From Tillus elongatus (Eukaryota; Arthropoda; Insecta; Coleoptera; Cleridae), in NCBI GenBank assembly GCA_964006375.1, contig OZ023265.1, forward strand, positions 111,555,084 through 111,619,083: a DNA stretch of 64,000 bases, written 5' to 3'. The notes under the pieces were generated by a model that saw only the letters and a list, made by a program, of their open reading frames with translations, ran no database searches and was not told the DNA's origin. How positions within the stretch are numbered: position 1 is the first letter of the stretch; each line of letters begins with the position of its first letter. Positions 23,703 through 36,930 of this stretch are shown piece by piece. The position numbers were made by a program, and so were the translations under genes.

Positions 23703-26327
23703 CCCTTTCAGTTCCACTTATAACACACAAAAAATATCGTCGTAGTATATCTGCCCTTTTCCAGGGACATATATGATCAATTATTAAATGAACGGAATTT
23801 GTTTTTTTAGTGCTAGGGACATGTTGTACTATCCAACCTTTTTTGCGATTTAAAAGTACACTCACGCCCGTGACTCCAGTTGACATAACCTTTGATTGAC
23901 ATCAACTGGCTGTTTCAGACAAGTACGTGACGCCGTGACGTTTGTGTATATTAATTGTGTAAAAAAAGTAGTTTTTGGCAAAGAAAAACTGTTATCTTTG
24001 GAGCATAGTAAGCAGAAGAGTTAGTTTAGTTGCTGATATCATTATTTTTGTGTTTAGATATAATTTGGAAATATACAGAAGACGTTATTTTTGATGTCCC
24101 TCCGCAGGTACAAAAGAACTTTATGCTTAAATAAATCATGTATCAGTCAGTGCATGTCATTTAAATACTACCTCATTTAATTTTGTGGTATATGTTGTTA
24201 TACTACATAGGTGTTTCATTTTTTTAATTACTTTAGGCAATGTCGAAGTACAAAAAGCCTCTTACCGATGAGGTGTTCATGTACTATTTAGAAAATGATG
24301 ACGATTCAGATGTTCCGTTGTTGTCGGACGAAGAGGACAATGGGAACCCTGAAGACCAAAACAGTGTCCATGACGATAAAATTATTACAGAGCTAAACAA
24401 TAGATGATGTAGAAATTATTGAGCTAGATGAAACGCGCGTGGCTAAAGTAATAAATATAAACGAAACAGTATTAGAAGAGATTCCCGATACTCAAAAACG
24501 TGAAATAGAAGATTTTCAGAAAAATATGGCTTCACTGACAAACCCAAGATTAAATGGATGTCTAGCGTAATGTTTGAGACAATAAATATTAGTTGTTATA
24601 GTGCACCTCCAATTGACCCCGTTATTGACATGCCACCGCCAATAACTTTTTTTATGCGATACATTTCAGGAGACATAATACAACAGATGGTAGATATGAC
24701 CAATTTGTGTTCAACTCAAAAGAATATACCTCGATTTTGTCCAACAACACTAGAAGAAATCAAAAAATTCATTGGCATACATATTGCAATTGGAAATGTG
24801 CAATATCCCAGGGTGTGCATGTACTGGAGCCCCAAGTATGGAATTCCTCTGATAAAAGATTATATAAGCCTACATAGAATTTTTAGATTTCTGCAAGCAC
24901 TCCATTTGGTAGATATGACCAGCCGACCTGAAAATAATATGGACAGATTATGGAGAGTCCGAGATATATATGATTGTGTTAGAAGAAGCTGTCAAGAGCT
25001 TCCACTAGAGACGAATTTATGCGTTGATGAATAAATAGTACCATCTAAAGGTCAAATTAACATTAAGCAATACGTAAAGGATAGGCCCAAGAAGTGGGGT
25101 ATAAATAAATGTTATGGCAGGACAAAGTGGTACTATTTTTGACTTTATAATATATCAAGGTAGTACTACTGAAATAAATCCAGTCTACAAGCATTATGGC
25201 AGTGCTGGAATTGTCATGCAATTAACAGAAAGAATAGGTGAAAAAAATCATCTTTACTTTGACAACTACTTTAGCAACTACAATCTATTCAAATTTTTGC
25301 AATCAAAATCAATTTTTGCTGTGTGTACTATAGGAGTAAACCGTTTTTCGAATCCACAGCTATCTACGGACAGAGAATTAAAAGCGAAAGGGCGTGGTGC
25401 TTCTTCTATAGCCATTAGCAAATTCGGAATTATATTGACCAAATGATCGGACAACAAACCTGTTATCACAGCGTCCAATTTCATAGGAGTTGTAAAAGAA
25501 GACAATTGTACTAGGTGGTACAAAAAAACTGAAAGTTACCTCCAAATTCAAAGACCAGAGACAATAAAATTGTACAATCAAAATATGGGAGGGGTGGATA
25601 AAGTAGATGTTTTGTATTTATCGCTTATTTATCAGGTTTAGAAAATGGACCATCAGGATGTTATTTCATGCCACTGACTTGGCATTAGTGAATTGGTGGC
25701 TGGAATATAAGCGGCAAGCTGTTGTGTTGGGCATTCAAATGAGAAAGATAATGGATATTTTGGCATTTCGCGGAAGTGTTGCGGAGCACCTTGTACTATT
25801 TAGAAATCCTCCTAAGAGGGTACCGCCGAGTGACACGGATTCTCCAGTTCCAGTAAAACAAAAGCATGAGGCAAGGCCCTTTATAGAGAAAAAGTATGAT
25901 GGTTAGTTCTCTAAATGTAGACGAAAGAAAAGAAAATTCAAGATGTAAGTGAGAGGGATGCAAGTATAAGACGCATATATTTTATTTAAAATGTGATGTC
26001 TATCTGTGTTTGATAAAAGGAAGAAATCGCGTTTCAAAATTTCATTCGAAATAATTATTTTTCCTTTTTTATTTAAATAAAATAAATGCATTCATAGATT
26101 GTGTTTTGTATTTTTCAGCACTCCAAGGCACAATGTCCCTACAGAGGGACATTACAAAAAAATGGGGAAAGGTAATGAAAATAATTTTTTTTTTAAATTA
26201 TTCTAAAAGGATGCCAAATAAAGTAAATAGAGTATATAAAATAATTGTTTTCATAAAGAATGACAGATGTGTACTCCATGGGTACCTAAGTCAATGTCCC
26301 TTAGGAGGGTCAAATATACTGAAAGGG
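23703..26327 (+). mobile_element. piggyBac-like DNA transposon, full length, non-autonomous now
   Basis: The element is bounded by perfect 10-bp terminal inverted repeats, CCCTTTCAGT at 23,703 and ACTGAAAGGG ending at 26,327, inside a TTAA duplication. Both are hallmarks of piggyBac. Subterminal 'AGGGACAT'/'ATGTCCCT' motifs occur on both sides (23,763 and 23,816 left; 26,132, 26,146 and 26,295 right), as expected for secondary transposase sites. Its length, 2,625 bp, is typical. The transposase it carries is broken. Confidence 0.92.
24240..26054 (+). pseudogene. piggyBac-type transposase pseudogene (DDE_Tnp_1_7)
   Basis: From ATG 24,240 the protein begins with an acidic N-terminus (LENDDDSDVPLLSDEEDNG). 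The catalytic core follows: PRFCPTTLEEIKKFIGIHIAIG, then CVDE (first Asp, 25,026-25,028), YFDNYFSN (second Asp, 25,261-25,263) and NMGGVDKVD (third Asp, 25,597-25,599). All three catalytic Asp residues are kept. The cysteine-rich C-terminal domain survives as GCKYKTHIFYLKCDVYLCL, ending at TAA 26,052-26,054. Lesions include a stop near 24,405, a stop at 25,032 right after CVDE, stops near 25,444 and 25,641, and one in the Cys-rich domain. It would have excised and inserted the element precisely at TTAA. The modest number of lesions suggests fairly recent death. Confidence 0.9.
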
Positions 26328-26331
26328 TTAA
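26328..26331. other. TTAA target-site duplication, right copy (piggyBac)
   Basis: TTAA directly follows ACTGAAAGGG, the right inverted terminus. Confidence 0.9.
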
Positions 26332-26389
26332 AAAGTACAAACATTTTCCGAAAACGAACCTAAAAAGTTCCAGAAAAAACTGGTCAGAT

Positions 26390-27440
26390 TTTCCTCGCTA
26401 AACTATTCAAGCTATTTGCACACCTGCCAAGATATAATTATTTACAAAGGGCTTTATGACCAAACTTGAAAATTATTTTTTTTATGAAAATTTGCAAACA
26501 ATTTGTGTTACAAAAATTCTCCATCTTCTTCACACAAATTGCCTTCAGTAATGTTACACTAAATTATACTTTTTAAAAAATTCGATAACTTTTTTACAAT
26601 AACTTACTAAACATTTATTATCAATTACCAACATTTCACAAAAATCTAACAAAAAGTTATTTATGCGAAAACACAAAAAAATTCTGCTAAAACTTTTCAA
26701 ATTCAGCCACTGTTTGAGAGCACCTATGTACGGCAGCTCATTTTTTCTACGAGTAATACAAACAAAAAGGTCTTTGAATGCGTCATTTCCATGAGGCTCA
26801 ACTATCTATTGGTAAAAACGCCGTATTAGAATTTGTGATATATGGCAAACGTGCAAAGTGGCAAAGCAATTGAAATAACTCGAAAACGATTACCGATATA
26901 CATTCTTTCCCCAACAAACATGTATCATAACTTGATGCCCAATGCAAACATGCAATAACATAAGGTGTGTTCTATTAAGAAAAGAGAGTGTGTATCTCCA
27001 ACGACTTATGGACCGTCCTTGATTGTAAAAATAGGTTTATAAGATGCGGGTCGAGACACTCTATAATTAATGTATATATTTTTCTTATATCTTGTATAAT
27101 AACAAATATATTGAGCTTTGCCGTAGAAAAGCGTCATCCTGTATATCTGTAAACAGACAAAAACTGAAACTGACCCCGTATATGGGTGTAAGGAGTTCTA
27201 GTTCATTTGAAGAAATATTTTAAAAATTAATAGATCGCGGTCTACTTAATAACAAACTTTTTTTACAAAAATTTGCTAAAATTATATATAGACCATTAAA
27301 CCAAAAACTCTATAGGTCAAACTACTGCCAAAGCATCAAAAAGGTGGTCTATTTGAAATGTATCTTCGGAAAACATTTTAGTAAAATGATGGACAGTGAT
27401 GGTTGAAACTGAAACTTAAGTCTTTGTAAAAGACACTTGT
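26390..27440 (+). repeat. Dispersed repeat, long variant
   Basis: The left 700 bases match 11,880-12,420. CTGAAACTGACCCCGTATAT (27,165) belongs to the TA-bearing family. 27,280-27,440 is the reverse complement of the body at 10.7-11.05 and 31.4-31.55 kb (for example CTACTGCCAAAGCATCAAAA). No TA tract is present in this copy. Confidence 0.55.
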
Positions 27441-27740
27441 TACGACATTTCTTCTACTTAATCCGTATTTGATTCAGATTATTTGTCTGAAAATTGCAAA
27501 CTTTAACGTTTCCAATAGCGAATTTCAGGTTTAAGAAGAAAGATTATAAAATTTTCTAAATATTGTTTCTGCTACTTCTTGACCTTCTTCGGCCAAGAAA
27601 GCTTATCCGTTGTATGTACTAATCAATTGGTTTTGTTAATCACAAAAAACATTTTGCTCTTGTGCTTACCTCTGGTGACCAGTGGCACCCATTTTTTTTT
27701 CTTTAAATGCCTATGACGGCTCCTATTTTGACTAGTATGT

Positions 27741-28240
27741 CTACGTTGCCGACATGTAGTCGTTGTTGACGGCTAGTTGTTTAATAACATTGAGCTCGTT
27801 GGTAAAGTTCGCTACCGACAGTAAGGCAATAAACATGCGGTATATCAAATATTTAGTAGACGCCATAAGGGACACATGGTGACAGGATCTAAATGAAATT
27901 AGATGCTCAGTGTGTGTCGGCTTCCTATAAATATCGAACTCAATCGAGCTGCTTCTTCTCACTAACTTCTAAACAAGAAAATAGTGGGCTCATTCGCCTC
28001 CAACTCCATGGTAAAATCGATGTTGACATGTAGGTCGTTCAACCAAGCCACGAACAGATGAAGTTCCTCCAAGGTGCCTGACGAAACCTCCAGCATATTA
28101 TCTAGATACCGCGTCCAGGACGCAATAAAGTTCTTAAATTGATGTAATGCATGAAAACCAGTTCTTTTTCGAAAAAGTTTATAAAAACCCCTCCAGAAAG
28201 GGGTGATAGTAGTTTACACATTAGAGGATCGTTCCTCTGG
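27741..28240 (-). pseudogene. Second Penelope-like reverse transcriptase remnant
   Basis: On the minus strand, LSPLSGGVFINFFEK (about 28,170-28,215) is followed by ASWTRYLDNMLEV. YLDN sits at the catalytic YxDD position, with the second Asp changed to Asn. Next are LHLFVAWLNDLHVNIDFTMELEANEPTIF and IEFDIYRKPTHTEHLI (near 27,900), then NFTNELNVIKQLAVNN. This order is that of the C-terminal half of Penelope-like RTs. Frameshifts and stops occur near 27,960 and 28,100. No GIY-YIG domain follows in the next 300 bases. Confidence 0.75.
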
Positions 28241-28249
28241 ATGTAAGCT

Positions 28250-30164
28250 GCATCGCTGAAAGAAAATAAAAAATGTTTGTACCTCAAAGGTATAATAATA
28301 TTACAAAAAAACGACAGATGTAGCAAAGAACTGCGAAGTAGGATCGATATGACAAACAAAATACGTTTTTCGTTACTATAATTTAAACTTCCACCTGAGG
28401 TAGAGGTTCATACATATAGTGTGCTGTACCGTATAAAGTAGAAAGCTGGATTCTGACTGAGCAGAACAAGAGCATAATAGAATTTATTGGAATGCGGAAA
28501 ATAGTAAAGATAAGGTACACCAATAGAACGACGAATAAAATTGTTTTGGAGAAGATGAGAAAAGAAAAATGCTTGCTGCTAGAAACTAAAATGGAGGAGG
28601 CAACATTTGTGGGAAATGCTCTGAGACATAAAAACTTTTTCACATCATTGGTTTTAGAGCTTCTAATTTCTTATCGTAAAATATATTTCAGTTGTGTATT
28701 CTAGCCCTTTTTAAGAAAAATAACTTAAATGCCCAAAAGTCAATTGTTTATGAAAATAGAAAATTAGAATTTGGTATATCTAGGTACTGCAAGTCTCTTT
28801 AAGACAAGCTTTTATTACAAATTCTATTGAATTTAGAAAACCTTTTCGGAAGAAAAATAAACTCATATTGAGAAAAAGAATGTACCTGCCAAGTTATAAT
28901 CGAGGCAGGTACTTCGCCTTATTGATCGCCTGGATGACTTTTTTTAATCAACTCAAACCGGGTTTTTCAACATGAATGATGAAGTTTTTTAAAATTCTTC
29001 TCTATTAGTTAATTTCCTTAATGAAAGTTCATTTGTGTCAACAATAAAAATTGTGTGCTGAAAACTAAATTCTAGACCTAAAGATGAAAAGGTTATTCAG
29101 ACGTTTTTAAAAAAAATGGGATCTTGGTCCAAATGTATAAATATTGGACACTATTTTTTCTATTAAATATTAAAGTCGGCGAAACAAAGCAAAATGCTGC
29201 ATGCATCGGGTCAAAATCTAACCCGCGCCATCCGCTTGCCACGCGAGCATTCGGCGACAAAACCACGGATCCTAGCTAATAAATTGCCAGTTTGCATGGT
29301 AGTTATAAGTTTAAAGATTAAAAACAAACTGCTTCAAAATTATTTTCATACAGAAGTTAGCCTATTTTGTTTACAGTCTTTGATTTGATTTTTTCCTATA
29401 TTCTCATATTGTCAATTTTAAACCTACTTATGAATGAAACATTTGTAAAGATTAAATGTTTAGTACGCTTTATCTTAGGAATTGGTTGAGTTGCAAATTA
29501 TCACGACACTCGCGACTTTCTGCAGCCAATTTGGCGAAATAATTAAGGAATGTCATAGTCCAAGTTTACATTACCTTTTATTTGGAATCGAAAAGGCTTC
29601 AAATTTCAGAAACATACTCTTGGATAGATATTCTGGGAGACGAGTGTTTTAAAGGAAATTCTGTAAAAAAAATTGTCTAACCATGGCTTGGCAAAAACGT
29701 CATATTTTATTGATAAAAGCAACAGTTCCTTAAAAAATTTTTTACAGCATTCCTTGATTATTTCACGATATACTACATTTTTAGGCTAAAACGTTTTAAA
29801 CGGAATCGGGATTCTAGTGGCTAAGGTTTATCGATCGCTAGATCGGGTAGTATATTTTGTGCATGTTATTTGTATTCTTTATTTATCTTTGAATTATGAT
29901 TTATGCCAATAGTATGTATCAATCTACACACAGCAGATAACTACCCTGTCTTTGTCCGATATTGGACTTTAACTGCTTAAGTCGTTTCAATTAATGTCTT
30001 CTCAATTAATTTTGGAAGAGAATTCAAATTTTGTGAACCAAATTACTGAAAATGTACAACGCAGGTTTATTTGCACCATATATACCTACGTGTAAAATAT
30101 CATTCCAGTTACTCTAAACCTTTCTAAAATATTGCGTATTCAAACATATTTGTGTTCATTTCAC

Positions 30165-30168
<4 letters not shown>
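28250..30168. other. Unassigned intergenic sequence
   Basis: I see no recognisable gene. Short frames near 28,490-28,700 and 29,194-29,388 have no family I can name. Bases 28,730-28,880 resemble the reverse complement of 540-650. Confidence 0.35.

Positions 30169-30237
<69 letters not shown>
30169..30237. repeat. (TA)n microsatellite
   Basis: TA run followed directly by copy B of the 112-bp direct repeat. Confidence 0.95.
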
Positions 30238-30239
<2 letters not shown>

Positions 30240-30351
30240 ACGACGCACGCCAATAAGTGCTTACTTTGATTGGACTGTATACGAATTAATTAAATTTAAA
30301 GCGAACTACAGCTACAACCCACCTGGTTCCATTCTCCATCTTGACTCTTCT
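30240..30351 (+). repeat. 112-bp direct repeat, copy B
   Basis: Matches 9,695-9,806, again immediately after a TA tract. After the shared block the two flanks diverge. Confidence 0.75.
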
Positions 30352-30521
30352 TATCGCTGTTCTGTCATGCGCTTTTTACGGAGTTTATCGCAGAGATCCA
30401 AGAGTAGACAATATATTAATGCAAAGTTAGCAATAACGAAACACTTGTATGTCCTATTCAGAAAAATACTAAATACCTATGTACATTAAAATTAAACAAT
30501 AATAATTCAAACGCAGTATTG

Positions 30522-30631
<110 letters not shown>

Positions 30632-30839
30632 TCTCTGATGCTTTGGCAGTAGTCTTAGCTATAGAGTTTAGGTATCGTTTAATGGTATACAATTTTTGTC
30701 GAATTTTCGTAAAAAATCAATAAAGCTCAATATATCCGTTATTATACAAGATACGAAAAAAATTGTATACATTAGTTATAGGGTGTCTTGAGCTACATCT
30801 TAAAAATTATTTCTACAATCACAGGCTGGCCCATATGTC

Positions 30840-30904
30840 GTTGGTGGTATAAATTTTCTTTTTAGCGAATTTTTCCTAACACGAAAAATTCACTAATGAG
30901 GAGA

Positions 30905-30981
<77 letters not shown>

Positions 30982-31560
30982 GTGTGTGTATAACACCGAT
31001 AACTCAAAAAATAATGGGCCGATTTTTATCAAGTTTGGTGAGTGCCTTCCTTTTGCAAGTGGCTCGGATAAGTTCATTAGCCTCGAAAATTGGCCTAGGT
31101 CTTCCCGGAACATTTTGTGTTTCCTTTCGTAAATTTTTTATATGTTCGGAAATAACAAAGCAAAGTCAATTAAATTTGGCACGCGTGTTTCTATTATAGA
31201 AGGTAAACGATGTACCAAAATTTAGATCTGTAAGTTAAAAGACAAAAAGGTATAAGCATTTAAAGAAAAATAATTTGGGGAGTTCCTCAACACGTCAAAG
31301 TCGCGATTTGAAACGTCAAAATTGGCAACTCTTAGGCAGCGACCCTGCAATGAATATGAGTTATGTAAAGAAAATGTAGCAAGAAGTGTGTTCTACAAAC
31401 GCTTAAGTTTCAGCTTCTACCGTCATGGTCCATTATTTTACTAAAATGTTTACAGAAAACTCAGTTCTAATTGAACCTTTCTCTGATGCTTTGGCAGTAG
31501 TTTTAGTTAAGTTTACTGTTTAACGGTCTATAATTTTTAGCTTAAAAATCCTTAAGGAGA
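30840..31560 (-). repeat. Dispersed TA-bearing repeat, minus orientation (copy 6)
   Basis: Order from the left: hairpin GTGAATTTTTCGTG type (GCGAATTTTTCC...GAAAAATTCAC, 30,864-30,894), GAGGAGATCTG, TA tract, a GTGTGTG run, CGATAACTCAAAAAATAATG, and the body shared with 10.7 and 19.5 kb to about 31,550. It is nearly collinear with copy 5 at 19,258-19,980. Confidence 0.75.
30908..30980. repeat. (TA)n microsatellite
   Basis: TA tract of copy 6, about 14 bases from its terminal hairpin. Confidence 0.95.
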
Positions 31561-31599
31561 AGACCGCGACTTTTGAAGTTTAAAGACATTTCCTCAAAT

Positions 31600-32170
31600 G
31601 AGTGCAAACTAGGCCCCATAGGATCCATATCCGGGTTTAGTTTTAGTTTTTGTCTGCTGACATATATACAGGGTGACGCATTTCCACGGTATAGTTCAAC
31701 ATAATTGTTATTATACAAGATGGTATAAAAAATTGTATACGTTAATTATCAAAAAAATAATAATTTTTTTATCATTGGTGATACCTACAATTTTTATTCG
31801 AACATCCCTTATATTATCAAACTTTTGCATTTTTCTTTGACATATGACACATGTTTGTAAGAAAAAATATCTACACGCGTTTTCGTAGCGAATTTTCATC
31901 AAATGATTCAAATTTCAATCATCCAATTTGCTATTAACCTAATGTTCGTTGTCTAGCAGTTTTCTCATAAGCATTTAAAGTTTATTTTCGAAAAATTTTT
32001 GTACGCTTTGAAACAATAAGTTATTTTGATAAAATATGGTACGTCGTTTCTACTATATAGGTAATACCGGTGACCAAATTGATGCCTGCTTGCATTAAAG
32101 AGACGTATTTGCTATTAAAAACATTTTTATGAAAATTCACTTCCATAACGCACCTGCTGCCAGACTTTTA
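31600..32170. repeat. Further pieces of the dispersed repeat family
   Basis: 31,596-31,660 holds the minus-strand form of the 'CCCCGGATATGGG' block (CATATCCGGG). 31,905-32,165 matches 21,080-21,310 over most of its length and ends in CCATAACGCACCTGCTGCC. Confidence 0.6.
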
Positions 32171-34080
32171 TAACTTCTTATGCTTTTCTTTAATATACAG
32201 TAACATTCTCATTATATTTAATGAATGAATACTTTTAATAAGAAACAAAAATATCCAAACCTCTCTTTTTCGCCTTATTTATATCTTGTAAATTCACGTC
32301 CAATATATTTTATGCCTCAGGTCATTTGAGTCATTCAAAAAAATAGGAACCCAACTTCTGCCACAAATTACTATTTGCTAGGTATTAAATTTAAACCAAT
32401 ACCCTGAAAGCTTTTATTGATTAAAATATAAAATGATCTCGAGCGTAAACGTGCAAAGCAAGAGCCTAAACACTGAGCCTCCCTGCGTTACAGTAAATTA
32501 CATGGAGAAATTAGCATCGCTTGTTAACCAGAATTCAATTATTTTATCGGCGTTATGGGAGACAGAATGTATGGAGTAATATGGGAACAACATAACTTTA
32601 AATAATGAATTAATTTGGTTTGCGCGTAATTTAGTTAAGTTAGCCAATGAAAGGGGGGGAGATCACGATGGTGCTAAATTTGGTTTTGAACAATACCTAA
32701 TTGAAAAAAATTATACGTCGCTTACCTGCTCTGCGTCACAAAGCTTATTTTCTGATGCCAATTAATTCCTTTTTGTGAGTGCCTACAAAGTAGCGCAATA
32801 AAATAACAAGAAATTTCTACACGCGGTCTCTGTAACATTAATGACTTTGTTATCGCCTAATTGTAAAATTTCACAGTTTTTACACCTGCGTGCGAATTTC
32901 AGAGTGATCAGGTAGCTGTATTTTTTTATTTTGCTTTTCCTGCCCTGCCATAATAAACCACGGTGGAAAAACTCTGCACCCCGGAGTCTAAGACCTGAGT
33001 GAGTAAAATATTTTTCACGATGAAAGTGCGATATGATAGCGTATTTTCGTTATTTTCTCAAGTTAAATAACTATCTTTTCTAATTTAAAAAGTCTGGACG
33101 CAGCATCTGCATTATGGTGGCGAATTTTGATAGTTATATTTTTAAATGTAAATATGTGTTTTTTAAAGAAAGCCATGAAATTTGGTTAACAGTGAACCGT
33201 TTACAGTAAAAAAAATATACCATATTTCATCAAAATAAGTTTATTGTTTGAAAAGTACAAAAAGTTTCCGAAAAGAAACTTTAAAATGTTCCCAAATCAT
33301 GTAGTCCGATTTTTTTGTGACCAACTAACCTCTTTTTGCTATTTACACACCTAAATATATTAAAATTCACACAAATATTTGTGATAAAAATGAAAAATAA
33401 GGCTTACATGAAACATTAATTATCAACAAAAAATTTCTGCGAGAACTGACACATAAAATTCAAATTATGTACCTAATTTGTAATTAAAATTGAAAAAAAA
33501 AATCAAAAATAAAAAAGCGTTTTTTAAACTTAAGTTGATCCCATGAAAGTAAAAAAATATAAGCTGAAATATACTCACATTTTTACGTCACAAGCTACTA
33601 GACAAAACAAAGTTATTTAAGTATTTCAAGTCCTTGAAGTTTCACTTGACGTGTGTGAAAACCGGTGAAAATAATTTATCAACCAAAATGTAAACATGCA
33701 TTAACCTATTAAATTAACTATTTGCTACGTTTTTGTACCAAACGTAATTGAAATATCTTGATGTTTTTTTTCAAACAGTCACAAAATCTGATCGGCTCTC
33801 AGAACAAAATACTTTTTTTTTAAATGATCCCTACATAAAACGTGGTATCATATAAGTGTAAGTATTTGAAAATATAGGGCCTTAAGGTATGATACGTGTT
33901 ATAAAAAAGTTCCAGTAGGGGAATGCCCTTTAGCCCTAAAACATAAAAGATGTCCCATTTGAAAAGATTGAGTCACAGTAGTTTGACCTAACAAAAATGT
34001 TACGAAGATACATATAAATGACTCTTTTTGTTTATTTGGTTCACATTATCCTGAAAAAATCTTCAACACAAAAATTTTGT
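32171..34080. other. Unassigned intergenic sequence with repeat fragments
   Basis: CTGGACGCAGCATCTGCATT at 33,093 marks the start of another, poorly preserved family member running to about 33,350. I cannot support any gene. Confidence 0.4.
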
Positions 34081-34081
34081 A

Positions 34082-34083
<2 letters not shown>

Positions 34084-34152
<69 letters not shown>
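34084..34152. repeat. (TA)n microsatellite
   Basis: TA run ending directly at the left arm of the 40-bp inverted repeat. Confidence 0.95.
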
Positions 34153-34154
<2 letters not shown>

Positions 34155-34272
34155 TTTGCATATCGCGCAGCAAAATTTCATATACCGATTTATCGGTGGA
34201 TGAAATTTTAAGCAAGCAGATGTTTTTCTCTTTGTGCTATTTAATTAATTTAATTTAATTCTCGGATTTTGT

Positions 34273-34365
<93 letters not shown>

Positions 34366-34400
34366 CGGTATATGAAATTTTGCTGCGCGATATGCAAAGT
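34153..34400. repeat. Perfect 40-bp inverted repeat with a TA tract in the loop
   Basis: The left arm, 34,153-34,192, begins ACTTTGCATATCGCGCAGC and ends ACCGATTTA. The right arm, 34,361-34,400, is its exact reverse complement over all 40 bases. The 168-base spacer holds about 85 bases of TA next to the right arm. A TA tract also precedes the left arm, so the order is TA, arm, spacer, TA, inverted arm. Confidence 0.9.
34277..34361. repeat. (TA)n microsatellite
   Basis: TA run abutting the right arm of the 40-bp inverted repeat. Confidence 0.95.
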
Positions 34401-35317
34401 TCGGTGAAATATAAATCGAGAAAAATAAACACAATTTTGTTGCTTATCGGCTACAAAGAAACACGATGCGTATTTTAGAAAGATTCGTTCTGACAGAAAG
34501 TCGGAAACGTAAGTACCGTAAAATCAATGAGATGACATCCAATCGAATATACCCCTTTTCTAATATACTTATATATAACTCTTACTAAATGAATTCTGGG
34601 ACGATTTTTTTCTTTCGGCAGGAAATTTAATCTCGACCGTCGGGCCTTATGTTTCAAAATTCGTATTCACAGAGTGTTCAAGTGAAATGACCTGAACGCT
34701 GCGAAGAGTGGGCAGAGATAAACGACGAAGGAATGTATTGTCGGTACAGGAAATATTTTATACGCTGAACATCTTGATACTTTGGCGTGTTCTTTTGCTT
34801 TCGCTACTTATTGGATTAGGTGTAATAAATCGAAGTATATTTGTACTCGGATAATTGATTTTTCCGTTGACCAAAGAGGTTAATCTGGTATGTAGCCTTA
34901 TGCATTTATTGGAAGTTCCAGTTTATAACAATACCACATACAAAAGTCAGATATATTTCGGAACACATTTTCATAGAATATATTGTAGGTGTAGGTACAT
35001 TAACGTGCCCGGATTGTAAAAATTTAAATGTGTTTTTCCCTTTACGGAAATATAACACATATACTTTAATTAAACCCAAAATATTTTGATTTCAGTGTAC
35101 TCAGATATATTTATTATTTATATTATCAACTTTAGCCCGAAGCGCTTTCACACTCCCTCAAAGGGGAACACTCACTCATCCCAGTTATCTCAGATACCAA
35201 AGGGATTGAGCTCAGATGGAGTCGTTTCCAAGTTATCGGGCCATGAACGACAACGCGACACACCCAATTTCACAGGAATCTCCGCACGGCGTGGGCAGTT
35301 GCAAGTATTACCGCCTT

Positions 35318-36930
35318 CTACATAACCTTATAAAGATGCTCTCGAAGGCCCAGTCTCTTAATGTTCTCTCGAAAATTCTTAGGTACCACACCAATTGACG
35401 ACATGACTATTGGAATAACTCGGACACTATCTGCCCTCCACTGTCTCTTTACTTGTATCTCGAGGTCTCTGTACTTAATGATCTTATCGTTGTACTTTAT
35501 TTCTAGATTATTAGTATTTGGAATGGCGACATCAATCAGCGTCACATGATTGCAGGACTTATCCATTATTATTATTATAATTGGCCTGTTGTGGGCAACT
35601 CGTTGGTTTGTGTGTCTATAATAGGGCACCTTAGTAAAATTTTAAAGTTCCAGTTCAGAGTCAGTTCTTGATGAAGTATTTTGGCAACTGCGTCGTGCCT
35701 CTCTTTATACTCTGTTGCAGCAAACGCTTGATATCCTCCGGTGATGTGCTGAATAGTCTCTGATGACTGACATCCAAATCTACATTTGTCATCTCGGACC
35801 TATCTCCAACTATATACTTCAGGTAGTTTCTTGTTGGGATGACCTGATCTTGTATGGCCAGCAAAAACCCCTGTCTCTGGAAACATCTGTCCGGACACCA
35901 ACCAGTAGTTCGACGCCAATTTGTTGACATGTGCCTGGGTGGTCTCATTCTGATGTCGCCCATAAATAGGCTTCTGAATCCAAGATTGCAGCTTGTCCTG
36001 ATCAGCCCGATGGTGACTTTGTATTTCCCTTTCTTTTGATTGTAGCGGTGTTGAATCAGCTGCCTCGCATATGGCGTGGTGTAGTTTAGAAATAGGCGCC
36101 TGTTGATGGTAATATGTACGCAGGTTCATTATCTGCTGGTCCAACTGTTTAGGGATATCCAACACTCCTTTTCTACCTTGGTGTCTGGGTAGGGTTACTC
36201 GCTGGATAGCACTACGGGGGTGATGCTTTTTGGATTTTGTTAGGCGTGTTCGCACCTTCCGTTGTAGATGTCCGTTTTACTCCAGTTCACAATCCCAAAT
36301 AAGTGGCTAAGTGCACAACATGCATATGTATTCAGAGCTTTAGTCAAGTTCTTGTTGTTAAGATGTGATTGCACCACCTGCTTAACTCGTTTCGTAAATT
36401 CATTTGCCAGGTCGTTCTTCATTACCGAGTGGTTTATTTTCCTCACTTGCTGTATTCACAGGTAGTTATAACACTCTTTTACATCCATCGAGGCAATTTG
36501 CTGGCCGTTCTGCATTTCATATACACCTGGTTGTATTTTCCCTCTGACTACACATAAGGTGCGACATTTGCCAAGCCCAAACAGCATGTTTATATCTCTG
36601 GAAACCCTTCCACGATTTTAAGGAGTTGTTCCAGGTGGTTCTTTGTGGAGGTCATCAGCTTAAGATCATCCATATACAGCAGATGATTTAGCTTCATTTG
36701 CTCCCTCTCATTGCTTTCTACATTGAAGCCATATCTGGTGAAGTTCAGGCGGTTTGATAGTGGTTTCAATGCGAGGCAGAACCACAATGGGCTTAGCGAG
36801 TCGCTTCTAATTGGTATCGTGCTGGTTACGATGTTATCGCCCGTTTCTACTCGTAACTGAATATTAGTTCTCCAGATAGACATTGTGTGGTCAAGGAACC
36901 TCAGCATGTTAGTATCGATCTTATAGATCT
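35318..36930 (-). pseudogene. R2/R4-like LINE ORF remnant (reverse transcriptase to C-terminus)
   Basis: On the minus strand, FLDHTMSIWRTNIQLRVETGD, then DSLSPLWFCLALKPL and LLYMDDLKL (YMDD at 36,665-36,676), are RT blocks of the R2/R4-type LINE clade. Downstream come KNDLANEFTKRVKQVV, TLPRHQGRKGVLDI and NKLASNYWLVSGQMFPETGVF, then IQDQVIPTRNYLKYIVGD and, after a gap, VTLIDVAIPNTNNLEIK with VIPIVMSSIGVVPK. That is the C-terminal region of the same clade, which includes its restriction-like endonuclease domain. The catalytic YMDD is kept but at least five frame breaks are present and the RT N-terminus is absent. Confidence 0.8.

Noticed and set aside
29200..29280. tRNA-like arm on the minus strand (GGGTTAGATTTTGACCC)
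   Set aside because: A T-arm can be drawn but there is no D arm, anticodon arm or acceptor stem.
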